A DNA stretch of 64,000 nt from NCBI GenBank assembly GCA_037355855.1, contig CM074769.1, positions 1,674,001-1,738,000 of the forward strand. The letters run 5' to 3'. The position numbers and the translations under genes are program-made. The notes beneath the pieces were generated by a model, which was given only the letters and a program-made list of their open reading frames with translations, was not told where the DNA came from and made no database searches. Origin of the DNA: Pseudo-nitzschia pungens. Lineage: Eukaryota > Bacillariophyta > Bacillariophyceae > Bacillariales > Bacillariaceae. Shown here piece by piece: positions 9,846 through 20,741 of this stretch. Within the stretch, counting starts at the first letter, position 1. Each line of letters begins with the position of its first letter.

Positions 9846-10730
9846 TGCGTTGATATCCGCTCGTCAGCGGTCTTCGGGAACTTAATCAACTTGTAGATAA
9901 ATTCGACTCGTACTGGTCTGTAAATAAGGAAAAGCCTTAACAATAGTAATACATAAAGTCCTGGCAAATCGTGAGTCTACAGTGGACTGTTCAAGGTCTA
10001 TTGCATACACTCAAGCAATACAAAGCACTTCCCTAGAGGTACATCGGAATCGGTCGTAAGGGAGGGCATGATAGGTGTGTTTATTTTAGAGAAAAAGAAA
10101 GAGTGAAAGGAGCTGAGCCAAAGCGCTCAGCTCTGTATCGTGACAGCGCTCCGATAACTCGTATAATAACAGAGCTCTGTAGCTCTGGTACTGTATTCTA
10201 CGGGTAGCGAATCGGAGTATCGCTTAATTAGATCGAATCGTGCGCTAGCTCGCTTATGCTAGCGCGTTGGGTAACTGTTTGGGCCGGGTATCCGATCATG
10301 GTACATATTATACACCAATGACCTGACCCCGGCGGTAGCATCATATCTTAGCATTGGTATCATGGTAGGTTAGCATCTTCCAGTATCTCGTAGCCTTAGC
10401 AACCCTAACCCTGTAGCATTTAGCTACACCACATAGGGTGCTTTACTCGGGGTACGTAGGATTGGTACAAATCGTACGCGGCGACCCTAGTAGACTCTGC
10501 TAGCATCCATACTAGACAGGATAGGTCTGCTGCTAAGCCTGCTGCTAAGCCTGTTGCTAAGCCTGTTGCTAAGCCTGTTGCTAAGCCTGTATGCTACCAA
10601 TTAGCACACACCTCAGCACTCAGCTCAGCACCTGTTAGTCAGCTACTGGATGTTGCTGGCTGTAGACCCAGTAGCCCTTCTACACAGGAGCCTTAGCACA
10701 GATCATAGCACCACCATGAATATCTTCATA
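9846..10730 (-). repeat. 5' LTR of Copia-L
   Basis: Direct copy of 945-1829. In element orientation it begins TATGAAG and ends CGCA. It should carry the promoter for the minus-strand transcript. The 12-bp tandem block and the 9-bp hairpin are both present. Confidence 0.92.
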
Positions 10731-11243
10731 TCTGACCAAATACCTCCTTCCAGTGAAGGAAACCTCCTCAACAAAAGTTACAACCTGTTCATAAACACTA
10801 TAGACCGACTGTTTGCAACAACTCCTGTTGAAATTGGTGACTTACATCCATAGCTTTGGCCCCCTGCAGTTAGTGGTTTTGTCGCAAAATTCCCAAAAAT
10901 TGATCCAATATGGTCAATGTAGACACTGGTACATTTTTTCTACACGCGACCATACAATCGAGTGACAGCATCTTGACGTCTGAAAATTGTAGTTCTTTGT
11001 ATGTATGTACCATACGGTATAAATCATCATCATAATAGTATCATGTTCTTTTTACTGCCAGCAAGCTGGAAAACCATGCGTGCAAGCTGGAAAACCATGC
11101 TGGCTCGATGCTGTCACTCAAAACCAAACACACAATTTTTGGCCCAATTACTAAGGAAAAAATAAGCAAGATTGTTTAAAAGTAAATATAGAGCATTGTA
11201 GAGTAGAGTGTTAGCTAACAGAGGATGTCTTTACTTTGAACAG
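10731..11243. other. Host DNA between Copia-L and LINE-A
   Basis: AT-rich host sequence without a supported gene. It holds a 19-bp direct repeat at 11061-11079 and 11082-11100 (GCAAGCTGGAAAACCATGC), bounded by GCCAGC and GCTGGC. The last 19 bases (11225-11243) are the left copy of the LINE-A target-site duplication. Confidence 0.5.
11225..11243. repeat. Target-site duplication of LINE-A, left copy
   Basis: ATGTCTTTACTTTGAACAG abuts the ATT-rich 3' tail of LINE-A and recurs exactly at 31786-31804. The 19-bp match at both ends of the composite marks the outer insertion. Confidence 0.8.
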
Positions 11244-11345
11244 TAATAATAATATACGTATTTAAATAACTTTAATCACCAAAGGTGAAACTAAATTACT
11301 CAGTCTGTAACCAGACTTTAACGTCGCCTCCATCGAAGAGTCAGG
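11244..11345 (-). repeat. LINE-A 3' tail with conserved stem-loops
   Basis: Read on the minus strand, the end contains a perfect hairpin AGTCTG-GTTA-CAGACT, then GAGTAATTTAGTT, a second hairpin TCACC-TT-GGTGA, and TTATTTAAATACG followed by ATT repeats. LINE-B has the same end at about 31505-31603. Such tails are the usual template-recognition element for the element's own RT. Confidence 0.75.
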
Positions 11346-11547
11346 ACCCCAAGTGGCAGAACGACAAATTTTCAAACAAACCTTGAACATCAAGCAGGGA
11401 AAAAGACATACAAGTCCCACAAAATAGGGACTTGAGAGAAAGTGAGATGGGAATGTGGATATTGGGATAAGATCCAGTATCAAAAGTTATATGACAGGAT
11501 GAGAAACAGGAACAGAAGATAAAACCAAAGTACAAAGTGGAAGCACC

Positions 11548-14500
11548 CTAAGGTCCAGTAAGCCAGGCTCTTAAGAGAGCAGCCTCTCGTTGGTATGGCT
11601 GCACAGGTTGGACAGGTGCTGCATACTGCTTCCTGGCAAGGTGGATGGTTGCAAGCCACTGCCTCTTGGCAGTCAGGGTGTAACCTTGTAGGACTTGGAA
11701 AGGGGTTTGTAAAAGGGAGTGTGACTGGGGAAGTGCACCAGCTGCACCAATGGCCAATTCAGAGGAGATGGAAGCATCAAGAGATTGGTGTTGTTCAGCA
11801 TCAAGGGTACCCCCAGGACCATGGAGTCGTTCATTTCTGTAGGTCCAAAGATCCCAGGAGGTAAGAAAGAACTGATGGATGATAGCTGTGGCCCAACGTT
11901 TGGGAGAGCGCTTGCTTCCAATGTGGGAGTAGTAGTCAGCCTGGATTTGGTACCAGCGAGGAGACCACCTACCAAGAAGCCAGTTGTGCCAACCAATTGT
12001 CCTCTGTGCCCTGACAGCAGAAGCAATTTCAGGTGAGTAGGATGATGGATAAATGCTCTGGTCCTTCTGAACCCTGGTGAGAAGATCCACAATGGCAGCA
12101 ACCAAGGATGGATCAGTCTGCTCAGCATCAAGCCTCTGCTGCAGTGGTCCCTTGAAAGCTGACACACTGTGCTGGACTGCCCCAGTGTCCTTGCAGGAGA
12201 GCACATGAGAAACCTTCTCGTTGTCAGCATCACACAAGGGACACCTGGAGTGATCCTGATACTGGTAGTGAAGGAGTTGGTTGCCAACACCAATACTGCC
12301 AGAAGCAAACTTGACAAACCACCGTTGCATGCCAGGAGGTAGACGCTTGAAGGCCGACAGATGGGCACACCAATGGATGGAACTCAAAACAGGTTGTGGA
12401 ATGGGAATATCATGGTGTGTCTGCCAATATTGAAGAAGAGGAGGACCAGAAATGGCAACATGCAAAGCATTTTGATCAAACCTTGAACACTTGCATCCCT
12501 TGAGAGAAAAAGCCCAAGGCTCAAACACAAGTCTGGGATAGTGATGGGCAGAAGCTCTATGGACAGAGAGAAATGCCTTTGCCATGCTGTCAACCTGATG
12601 ATTGCGAAGGGCCCACCAATCAAGAAAGATTCCAGCTTGATGGCCCTGAACCCACTGAAAGTGCACAGAGATTGGCAGGGCAGAAATCATGTTTCTGATG
12701 ACATAAACATAATCAAAAGACTTCTGGGAAATAACCAATGGCCATGATCCCTCAGCCTGTTTGAGAGCTGTGTCACCATCCAGAGCAATAGTGATAGAGC
12801 CAGAAGCAATATCAAACAGACTCACCAGAGCAGTGCAACAGGTGAGAACCCCAATGATGCCTGCCAGTTCACTCCTATAGGATGATTGGTCCTCAGGGGA
12901 TCCACTGACAAAATTACAGCCAGTGAGGAACAATGAAGCAGTCTTGGTGGAGGGATTGGGTGACAAAATGAAAGCAGAAGTTCCTCTGAGAAGGTCCGGA
13001 TCAAATGAACCATCACATACAGCACTGGCAGTACCACTCTCAATAGCATCAACAAGGTGCTGACAGCCAGCCTGTGGTAGGGAGTATTTGTGGAGAAGTA
13101 CTCTTGGAGACTCACAGAGTGCATCAAAGGCATCTACTGGGGAGTCTGGAAGAGAATCAAATGGATTGTACTCCAGAGGATCCATGTCAGGAGGTTCAGA
13201 AACATAGGCTGAAGACCCAACAACGCGTACAACTTGTCCACAAATAACAGGGCAGACAAGCACATCAGCACAGGCTGGTTTGTCAGAAATGAGTTCAGAA
13301 GTGACCCTGTATCTGCCCCTGCCCTGGGAGGTGCTCACAATCCAGCCAGTAGAAGTTTTGAAGAATATTCTGTTGGTGGATGGAGACAAAAACCAAGGCC
13401 AAAGAGAAGCTGTCTGGGGAGAGAGCCAATGCCCAAGGTGAAAAGAAGGAGCCAGTGCCCTGGCTGCAGGGGGTGGACAGGGGGGAAGAAAACTGGTCTG
13501 AAGAGCCTTAGTCCATAAGCGCTTTGCTGCAGGAGGCCAAGATGGAGGACATCTAGGCCAGTCAAGATGATCCCTCAAGTGATTGGAGGATGTCAGCTGG
13601 AAGGCCATGGGTGAGAGTCTTTTCCCATCCGGAGTACAAATGTCAGCAAGGGAAATAGCCTTGAGGGACATGCGCATGTGATTCAAGAGGGACAAGTCAG
13701 CACCTCTGAAGCCAGAGTTGACAAAGGCTTGCATGAGATAACGGTCATTGGAACGTAACAGAGGAGGATCTGGGAAGTCTTCAAACAAGCTCACAGGGTG
13801 AAAAGAGAAAAACTTCCACACATGTTTGTACCAGCAGGGAGTGACGTATGAAGCAAAAGGATGATATGGTGTGACACCAAGATGGAGAGGAAGTCCAAGT
13901 TCAAGCCGGAGAGACTCAGCAGTTAGCCTGAGAATCCTACCAGTTTGTGAGGACCTGACAGATTCCTGAAAGAGGGTGGCAATATGACTAAACTCTTGGA
14001 GGAGGTATGGATGGATGAAACCAAAGCCTTGATAGAGGGAAGGACCGTAGAACACATGTCTAGGAAATGTCCGTGACATCCCTGCTTTATTCAGCACAGG
14101 AACAAGAGCTGGGTGAATGATCTTAGTCCAGGTGGCCTCATCAAGTTGCGTGACAGGCATGGGGTATTCAACAGACTTCATGAAAGAATACTTGAAGGTG
14201 TAGAGGGATGCGCGCTTCTCACACTTGGAAGCCCTGAGTTGAGAGCCAAAAGACTGAGACTGGGACTTCATGTGAGCAATCTGTGCTTCCTCATTGCCAT
14301 CCATGGAGATAAAAACCCCAAGGGTCTTGTCAGCATGGTCAACTTCAAAACGATCCAGGGTAGCTCGATTGCCATTTTTGTCAGCAACAGAGAAGTCACC
14401 CGGCATGTCAGCAATTGAGCGATAGTCCCAGCCGGATCCATTCCATTTGAAATCAATCAAATAACAGAAAGATTTGGCAGGTTCAATAGCACCACCAGTG

Positions 14501-17382
14501 GCAATAATCCCACCAGCCCACCGGTCAAGAGCTTCCTGAAAGTCAACAGCTAATTCCTCACCAGATGTTGAGGAATCAGAGCCAGCACAAAACAAATCTG
14601 TGTCATCCACAAAGGCAAAACCCACAAGAGAAACCAGTTGCAGTGACAAAGAAGTGATAAGATGGACACCATGCCCAGCCTGTTGCATCATTCGGAAGAC
14701 AATTGTTGACACCAAAGCCCAAAGAGTTGGACCAATACCATTTCCTTGGCCACAACCACTGAGAGGAACAGGTTCATCACCATACACAGGACCTGACCGA
14801 CCAAAGCCAGTTTTGATGTGGTGCTTAGCATGTTGCAGAGTAGACAGAAGAACTTCACACACATGGGCAGGAACCCCAAAGCTCTGGAGAGTGAGACCTG
14901 CAATCGGATGAGAGATTCTATCGTAACAGCCCTTGGCATCATTCATAGCAACAGCACCGGATCTGCGCTTCTGCCGCAACACATCACATATGAGCTTCTT
15001 GTTCAGGCAGGTGTTGATTGCCTTGTGGTGTTTCCTGCTTCCATGTTGATCAACAGCCACTGCATTGGCAAGTTCAGCGTAGGCAAGAATGCGTCTGCCA
15101 ATCATTTTGTTGTTGATTTGGAACTCAGGAGACATCAACTGGATGAGCCTCATCTTATCCACTCTATATTCACCAGGTTTCTTGAAGATCTCAACATCAG
15201 TGATGACCTGCCAAGCAGAAGGAGAGAAGCCAACAATCAAGGGGATGGATCTCAGGAGAGTGTCAAACTTGTTCAGCTGGGGATCCAGGGCAAAAGCCTT
15301 GTGGTGGGCAAAACTCAAACAAGAAGGTTCACTTGCTGTGCGTTCCCTCTGGCGTTTCCAGGCAGCAGCATTGTCAGCTGGACACACTGAATAGTCAAAG
15401 GGGGGCAAATTCAGTATAGAGTCAGGGACTTTGAGACAAGAAAGAAATTCAGACAGGTATTTGTCAGTGGCAGGAGGAGGATTATATGTGCCATCAAGAA
15501 CTTGAGCAGAAGCATGGGCTGTGCCTAGGTATCCAAAATCTTGAATGAAGGAGGGAGTCATGGAGGGAGTGCCAAGACACTGCTGTTGACGCCGGACATT
15601 GGATTCAGCCATAGCTGGAACCATAGTAGACTGGGACTCCAAGACCTGTTCAACACCATCATGGCCAACTGCAATAGCTCTCAAGACAGCTGACTTGTTG
15701 ACACGTCCCCGAATAGACCTAGCAGCAAGGCCAAGCTCTCTTTGAAGACGTTCCCTGCGCATCCTGGCACGGATCTGGGAAGCATTCTGGTTGTGAGGCT
15801 TGCCTTCAGCAAGAAGTGCATCCACCAGGCCTTGATTGAAGGAGTCTCTCCAAGAGGGGGCCAATTTCTTCACTGCCCGGTATTGCTTGTAAGCTTGTTT
15901 CAGATGGAGGAGAGCACTGGAAAGGTCACTGTGTTCTCCTTTGTAGAGAGAAAGCTTGCAGGCCAACCTTTTCAAAACAGTATGACTGGTGGACACACCC
16001 TGTCTCAACTTAACAACACGCCGCCAAAAGTCAATGGTATCACGATAGACTTGCAGCTTTGGTGACCATGGAACCAAACCAGCTCTAGTGTGGCAGAGGT
16101 TTTGTTCAACAGAGAGCCTGAGAGAGGTGGAGGTTTCATGGAGTACTTCATATGTGGTGATGAGATCAGTGCGCACAGAAATATCCCCAGACTGAAACTG
16201 AGCCAGGAGGTGCTCCAGCTTAGCCTGGAGAGAAAACACTCCAGCCTTAAGAAAGCTGTGCCTCACTCGCTTGAAATACCGTTGGCGTAAATGAGGGTGG
16301 GAGGACTGGAGTTTGGAATGAGAGAAGCTCACAGGAGGTGGCAGATGTTTGCCCATGAGGCTGCAATTACAAACCTCAATCCAAAGCAGTCTATGGTCAG
16401 ATTCCATACCATGGGCACCACCAAAGGGACAATACCCAGCCCGGAGAACATCAACATTCTCAGAGACCCAAATGGCATCAATTGGTGTTCTGGTAGTGTT
16501 GCGGTTGTGAGTGGCAGGAGGAGAAGACGTACTATGAAGTGTAAGGATGGCCTCTCTGAAACCAAGAGCCTTGAGCTCAAAAGACAAGCCATCAGTTCGA
16601 ACATCAGCATTCTGGTCAATCCCAACAATGACGTGATCACCTGCACCCAGACAGACTTGAAGGGCAGCAGTCAAATCCCTGTGAAAGAGAATGCATGGGT
16701 TGGGACTGAAAAGATTTTCAGCTGCTTGAAAGTATCGGTACTGTTGATTCCAGACTGAGCCAAGATCCCTATCATTTTCAACTGGGCAGTAGGCAGAAAA
16801 CATGGTGACAGTGTAGCCATCCCTGCCCTGAAACTTGACAAAGGACCATCTGCCAAGACCAGATGGATCAGCTCCATGTGCAACCTTGTGGGAGCTGAAC
16901 AGCTGGTCAATGGAAAAACCTGTGCCGCCAGGCTGAAGCCAAGAGCAGGCAGAAGCTTCATGCTTGTTGTTAGCAAGATAGGAAAAACTTGAGGGACTGA
17001 CATTCTTCATGCGCCGATTGAAAAGATCACAGGGCAGGAGTTTGGATTCATTCAAACAATGTTCAGCAAAAAGAGCCACACTGGCATTGCTCTTGACAAA
17101 TTGACGGGAGTTGTGCTTGGACATGGACATAAAGGCAGCTCTGCGCTGTGGTCCAATGTTTTGGAAAGTGATGATGGTGGAGTTAGAGGATGGAGCTTGA
17201 GGAAAGGAATGACCAAAACTGTCAGAATCCTTAGCAGCAAGAGAGTCTCCATGAAGAGTTAATTGGACAAAATGAGAGACAGGGGAAGAGGCGGAGGGGG
17301 AAAAGGGAGAAACAGGAGAAGCATTGATGGGATTTGGATTGGAAGGCATCCCATCACACCTCATACCAGAAGAGCTAACCAT
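11548..17382 (-). CDS. LINE-A ORF2: endonuclease-RT-RNase H-zinc protein
   Basis: The product is about 1,944 residues from the ATG that overlaps the ORF1 stop; the frame is open further, to 17454, where another ATG (MPMSPP) exists. The N-terminal APE-like endonuclease shows GIDQNADVRTD (about 254) and ESDHRLLW (about 326). The RT shows NDAKGCYDRISHP (about 814), GCGQGNGIGP and FVDDTDLF (about 925). RNase H follows, with CDGSFDPD (about 1455), SYRSELAGI, ALDGDTALK and VQGHQAG. A Cys/His cluster CPLCDADNEKVSHVLSC (about 1712) resembles the zf-RVT domain. This order fits an I/Tad-like LINE clade with RNase H; the exact clade needs a tree. It is in the +1 frame relative to ORF1. Confidence 0.9.
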   Translation of the reverse strand: MVSSSGMRCDGMPSNPNPINASPVSPFSPSASSPVSHFVQLTLHGDSLAAKDSDSFGHSFPQAPSSNSTIITFQNIGPQRRAAFMSMSKHNSRQFVKSNASVALFAEHCLNESKLLPCDLFNRRMKNVSPSSFSYLANNKHEASACSWLQPGGTGFSIDQLFSSHKVAHGADPSGLGRWSFVKFQGRDGYTVTMFSAYCPVENDRDLGSVWNQQYRYFQAAENLFSPNPCILFHRDLTAALQVCLGAGDHVIVGIDQNADVRTDGLSFELKALGFREAILTLHSTSSPPATHNRNTTRTPIDAIWVSENVDVLRAGYCPFGGAHGMESDHRLLWIEVCNCSLMGKHLPPPVSFSHSKLQSSHPHLRQRYFKRVRHSFLKAGVFSLQAKLEHLLAQFQSGDISVRTDLITTYEVLHETSTSLRLSVEQNLCHTRAGLVPWSPKLQVYRDTIDFWRRVVKLRQGVSTSHTVLKRLACKLSLYKGEHSDLSSALLHLKQAYKQYRAVKKLAPSWRDSFNQGLVDALLAEGKPHNQNASQIRARMRRERLQRELGLAARSIRGRVNKSAVLRAIAVGHDGVEQVLESQSTMVPAMAESNVRRQQQCLGTPSMTPSFIQDFGYLGTAHASAQVLDGTYNPPPATDKYLSEFLSCLKVPDSILNLPPFDYSVCPADNAAAWKRQRERTASEPSCLSFAHHKAFALDPQLNKFDTLLRSIPLIVGFSPSAWQVITDVEIFKKPGEYRVDKMRLIQLMSPEFQINNKMIGRRILAYAELANAVAVDQHGSRKHHKAINTCLNKKLICDVLRQKRRSGAVAMNDAKGCYDRISHPIAGLTLQSFGVPAHVCEVLLSTLQHAKHHIKTGFGRSGPVYGDEPVPLSGCGQGNGIGPTLWALVSTIVFRMMQQAGHGVHLITSLSLQLVSLVGFAFVDDTDLFCAGSDSSTSGEELAVDFQEALDRWAGGIIATGGAIEPAKSFCYLIDFKWNGSGWDYRSIADMPGDFSVADKNGNRATLDRFEVDHADKTLGVFISMDGNEEAQIAHMKSQSQSFGSQLRASKCEKRASLYTFKYSFMKSVEYPMPVTQLDEATWTKIIHPALVPVLNKAGMSRTFPRHVFYGPSLYQGFGFIHPYLLQEFSHIATLFQESVRSSQTGRILRLTAESLRLELGLPLHLGVTPYHPFASYVTPCWYKHVWKFFSFHPVSLFEDFPDPPLLRSNDRYLMQAFVNSGFRGADLSLLNHMRMSLKAISLADICTPDGKRLSPMAFQLTSSNHLRDHLDWPRCPPSWPPAAKRLWTKALQTSFLPPCPPPAARALAPSFHLGHWLSPQTASLWPWFLSPSTNRIFFKTSTGWIVSTSQGRGRYRVTSELISDKPACADVLVCPVICGQVVRVVGSSAYVSEPPDMDPLEYNPFDSLPDSPVDAFDALCESPRVLLHKYSLPQAGCQHLVDAIESGTASAVCDGSFDPDLLRGTSAFILSPNPSTKTASLFLTGCNFVSGSPEDQSSYRSELAGIIGVLTCCTALVSLFDIASGSITIALDGDTALKQAEGSWPLVISQKSFDYVYVIRNMISALPISVHFQWVQGHQAGIFLDWWALRNHQVDSMAKAFLSVHRASAHHYPRLVFEPWAFSLKGCKCSRFDQNALHVAISGPPLLQYWQTHHDIPIPQPVLSSIHWCAHLSAFKRLPPGMQRWFVKFASGSIGVGNQLLHYQYQDHSRCPLCDADNEKVSHVLSCKDTGAVQHSVSAFKGPLQQRLDAEQTDPSLVAAIVDLLTRVQKDQSIYPSSYSPEIASAVRAQRTIGWHNWLLGRWSPRWYQIQADYYSHIGSKRSPKRWATAIIHQFFLTSWDLWTYRNERLHGPGGTLDAEQHQSLDASISSELAIGAAGALPQSHSLLQTPFQVLQGYTLTAKRQWLATIHLARKQYAAPVQPVQPYQREAALLRAWLTGP

Positions 17383-20335
17383 GATCAGAAGGAAACCGAG
17401 TCTGTCGCACGGAAGGAAGAGTTGCCGGAGCTGATTTGGTGGAGACATTGGCATGGCTCAAATCACTGACACTAGCATCATGGCTGGAAGAGAATGCAAT
17501 TGCAGCAACTCCAAGCCTCAATGCAGAGGCTGCGTCTTCCCCACCACCGGCAGCAGGAACTGCAGTTGAGGAATCAGGAGAGGCCACAGGGAGGTCACCA
17601 GCCATGGCATTATGGGGAGGGTCAGGAACTTCAGGGGGAACTTCAGGAGGGATACCAGGGGAGGCATCAGCCTTGGCAACATGGGGAGGGTCACCGCCAG
17701 GAGGAACAGCACCTGCAGGCGCTGATGCCTGGACAGCAGTAAGATTGGAAGTGCCAGTCGCTAAAGTATCCATGGATTGAGAGTCATCAAAGCCTCCACC
17801 ACCACTGTCAGCACGGGCTTGGAGGTTAAAGTGCAAATCCAGATCAAAAGTGAGATCGGGAGCAAGGTCAACTGACAAGTCATCATCAACAAGTTCCCAA
17901 TCTCGTGCATCCCCATCACCAAAAAAGGGAAGAGCGTCATCCTGCATTGGATCTGCAGCAGGTGCAGTTTCCACAACACAATTGACAGCAGCATCCCAAT
18001 GGTAAGCTTCCATTTCAGTCAAGCACTCAGAAGAGAACCATTGTCTGACACAAGAACCATACTGTGCTTCCAGAAAAATAGGCAGGAAAGACAACATGGC
18101 CATTGCTTCAGCCTTGGTAGTGATGTTGTACAAAGCAAGGATCTCGCCTCGGTATGAACTGGTATCAACAGAAAGAAAAAGGGGCCATGACCAATTGTCA
18201 CGGGTTCTGATGCCCAGAAGCACACTGCGCAGTGTCTTCAAACCCAGCCCTTGGCCCAAGTCAACTGGAAGATCAAGATCAACTACCCCCAGAACAGGAG
18301 CAGTTTCATGGCTCTCAATAAATTTGGCTTGGCGGTGCTTAGCCTGGCGAACAGTCTTGAGCTTGGAGGGGGGAAGAGGTCTGTCAGAAGGATTGGTAGC
18401 TGTCTCAATAAACTTGTAGAATTTACCATCAGGTAAAGAGGCAATGTCTGAAGGTTTGCAACGGTTGAACTGGGCTTTGAGGAGCTTAACAGTTTGGGCG
18501 CGCTTTGTTGCATCACATAAAACATGAGCAGCCAGAACCGGATTGGGATCAGGAGTTCTGGAGTTGTCAAGGCTGATATTCTTCCTGATAACAGCAATAG
18601 GACATGCCTGAAACCTGGGATGAGTCTGAAGCAATTCGTTGTAGTGGTCAAGATCAAAACTCTGCATGTAAGATCCTAGGAGAAAGCCACAGGTGACAAT
18701 AACTGGGGCCTGTATGTGGTCATATTTCAGGTCCATGTCACGGTCTCTGAGCCTCTGGAGCAATTGTGCTGAAAAGAGTTTCTCCAGGGAAGCACTATGT
18801 CCCACAAAGAAGCGTAGATGAGGAGCAGTTCTACTGCGAAGCCAGAGCTGAGCAACATACAATTCCAAGGTCTTCCTGTCAGGAAGTGTCGTCCAAAACT
18901 TGGTAACAGGTTTGGCCTTGGGGTTGAGCCTGGCTCTGGAGGGAAAAACATACAACACCAGGCGCTTGTCAACAGTCCATAGAAGATCCAAAGCTTCCTT
19001 GAGAGACTTGAGCAGCTCATCATATAGTTCCCCAGGGCGTTGTGACATCAACCTTGGAAGGGACAGAGTGACATAAGAACTATGAGAACACTTGGTGCCA
19101 GCAGTGACATCCACTGGAGCTCTAGAATCACTGGAGCAAACCCCTCGGCGTTGGAGGAAATGCCCAGCAGAGGAGGACAAGACAGTAGCATCACCACCAC
19201 CAGGAAGAAAGGACACTGATTTGGAAGTGGAAGAGTTGGAAGTGGAAGCATCATCAGCCACTGGTGGCGCAGGTGTAGGAGGGCGCTTCTTGAAATGCCA
19301 ATGAGAACCAAGCACCTGATTGGCTGCCCACCATACTTTGCCTTCAGTGCTAGGCAAAAGGTTACCCTCACAATACAGGTCATCAAAACACTCAGGAGAC
19401 ATCTTGACCAAACCAATAAGACATTTCTTCAGAGCCTGGCCAGATGGTTGCGTGGTCCAGGCTGGGGCAGAGCCTTGAAAGCAAGCAGAGGCAATAGAAG
19501 CCAAGGAAGCTACAGAGGCATTGCGCCAGTCTGGAGTGTCCGGAAAAACCTGAGCATAAACAGGAGGGATGGCAGTCCGGCAAATATCATGGATGGATTT
19601 TTTGTCTTTACCCTCCTTCTTGCTGAAAAAGTGTGTAGGGCTTGGACACCCAGCCCATAACCGGTTACCAGTTGGAGATTTTCGAAAGGCATGAATTGCA
19701 GATGGGATAGGAGACTTGCCAGAACAGGGACCCTTACCATAAAAACACCAGAAGAAGGAAGCGGAATGATCCCTGTTTGCAGCAGCCAGGGCTTTCTGGC
19801 GCAGGGCATGTCGCTCTGCAGACGGTGTGTCAGAGCGAAATGCAAGAGTAGCTTGTTTCAGATTAGACTTGGAAGGAGAGACCTTGGAAGGAGGGTGCTT
19901 AGAGTCTGAGTGCTCAGAGCCGGGCTGACCATCCACGGACGTCGCACTGTTGGACTGCTCACTGCTGGGCTTCCCACTGTCGGACGTCCCACTGTTGGAC
20001 TTCCCACTGTTGGACTTCCCACTGGTGGACTTCCCACTGTCGGACTGCCCACTGTCGGACTGCCCTGTGTCTGAATGCCCAGTGCCTGACTGCTCAGTGC
20101 TCATGTCAACATCATCTAGTGCACCAGTAGACACAGCAGAAGTGAAGGACATGTCATCATCAGAAGGGAGCGAATCCCTAGCTGGACGTGGAGAGGGAGG
20201 GGGAGAGGGAGTAGCCTGAAGAACGGAACCAGCAGGTGGTCGGCGGGAAGGAGTCCCCATAAAGGCGCGTTTGTTTGAAGGAGTGGCAGCCAAGGGAGGC
20301 CTTTTTCGCCTGGAAGCTGGCGGGGGAAGAGGCAT
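17375..20335 (-). CDS. LINE-A ORF1 protein
   Basis: The product is 986 residues, starting at the ATG at 20335 that aligns with the LINE-B start (PPPASRRKR). The frame continues upstream but is not conserved in LINE-B. The basic N-terminus (SRRKR) is followed by a Ser/Gly/Lys pentapeptide array (units such as SGKSN) at about residues 80-125. A central region contains SFFWCFYGKGP and CPSPTHFFSKK, then a long region almost identical to LINE-B, and an acidic and Pro-rich C-terminus. I see no canonical RRM or CCHC motif. ORF1 proteins of LINEs usually bind the element RNA; that role is inferred from position. Confidence 0.82.
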   Translation of the reverse strand: MPLPPPASRRKRPPLAATPSNKRAFMGTPSRRPPAGSVLQATPSPPPSPRPARDSLPSDDDMSFTSAVSTGALDDVDMSTEQSGTGHSDTGQSDSGQSDSGKSTSGKSNSGKSNSGTSDSGKPSSEQSNSATSVDGQPGSEHSDSKHPPSKVSPSKSNLKQATLAFRSDTPSAERHALRQKALAAANRDHSASFFWCFYGKGPCSGKSPIPSAIHAFRKSPTGNRLWAGCPSPTHFFSKKEGKDKKSIHDICRTAIPPVYAQVFPDTPDWRNASVASLASIASACFQGSAPAWTTQPSGQALKKCLIGLVKMSPECFDDLYCEGNLLPSTEGKVWWAANQVLGSHWHFKKRPPTPAPPVADDASTSNSSTSKSVSFLPGGGDATVLSSSAGHFLQRRGVCSSDSRAPVDVTAGTKCSHSSYVTLSLPRLMSQRPGELYDELLKSLKEALDLLWTVDKRLVLYVFPSRARLNPKAKPVTKFWTTLPDRKTLELYVAQLWLRSRTAPHLRFFVGHSASLEKLFSAQLLQRLRDRDMDLKYDHIQAPVIVTCGFLLGSYMQSFDLDHYNELLQTHPRFQACPIAVIRKNISLDNSRTPDPNPVLAAHVLCDATKRAQTVKLLKAQFNRCKPSDIASLPDGKFYKFIETATNPSDRPLPPSKLKTVRQAKHRQAKFIESHETAPVLGVVDLDLPVDLGQGLGLKTLRSVLLGIRTRDNWSWPLFLSVDTSSYRGEILALYNITTKAEAMAMLSFLPIFLEAQYGSCVRQWFSSECLTEMEAYHWDAAVNCVVETAPAADPMQDDALPFFGDGDARDWELVDDDLSVDLAPDLTFDLDLHFNLQARADSGGGGFDDSQSMDTLATGTSNLTAVQASAPAGAVPPGGDPPHVAKADASPGIPPEVPPEVPDPPHNAMAGDLPVASPDSSTAVPAAGGGEDAASALRLGVAAIAFSSSHDASVSDLSHANVSTKSAPATLPSVRQTRFPSDHG
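19858..20085 (-). repeat. 15-bp coding tandem repeat in LINE-A ORF1
   Basis: A run of imperfect 15-bp units (AAGTCCAACAGTGGG type in sense orientation) encodes the Ser/Gly-rich pentapeptides of ORF1. The matching array in LINE-B (about 22765-22920) has different unit order and number, so the block changes by slippage. Confidence 0.7.
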
Positions 20336-20741
20336 AGTGGGGCAAGTATAGGCTGAATAGGCGTGGTGGCTCGGGCGCTGGTAGGCTGTCAGTGTTAACC
20401 TGTATGTATATATACAGATGGGTGTATCCTGGAAACAGGGTACAGCAGCAACAACAAGGGGAAACTTGGTCTGGACAAGGAAAAGGTCCCTGGGGATCCA
20501 AAAAATATACTGGAGCACACCCACAAAAGTCACCGGGGAACTCAGAAATTTTTGCTAAAAAGCAAGCAAAAATTTGTCTCACACTTGGAGCACAAAAACT
20601 CTGCGCGCGGAAGAACTCTGCAAATCGTGTAGGCTTGTATAGGCTTGTACTGTATAGGCTTGTACTCGTACTGTACTCGTAGCTTGAAAATTGTGCAGAT
20701 TCGAACAATTTTGCAACTACCACAAATAGTGTAGGCTCAAG

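Larger units (their letters stand above)
945..10730 (-). mobile_element. Copia-L: complete Ty1/copia LTR retrotransposon
   Basis: Two 885-bp LTRs enclose, on the minus strand, a leader (8963-9845), gag, pol with the copia domain order protease-integrase-RT-RNase H, and a 3' untranslated region (1830-2461). The LTRs differ at one base that I can see (987 G versus 9888 A), so the insertion is recent. The flanks repeat TCTG (941-944 and 10731-10734). The shared sequence extends two bases (TA) beyond the canonical TG, so the duplication is 6 bp (TATCTG) if the LTR starts at TG and 4 bp if it starts at TATG; Copia-R fits only the 4-bp reading. After the 5' LTR the bases TTTATCAGACC resemble a primer site for the initiator-Met tRNA, weakly. 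Both ORFs are intact, so the copy may be active. Confidence 0.93.
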
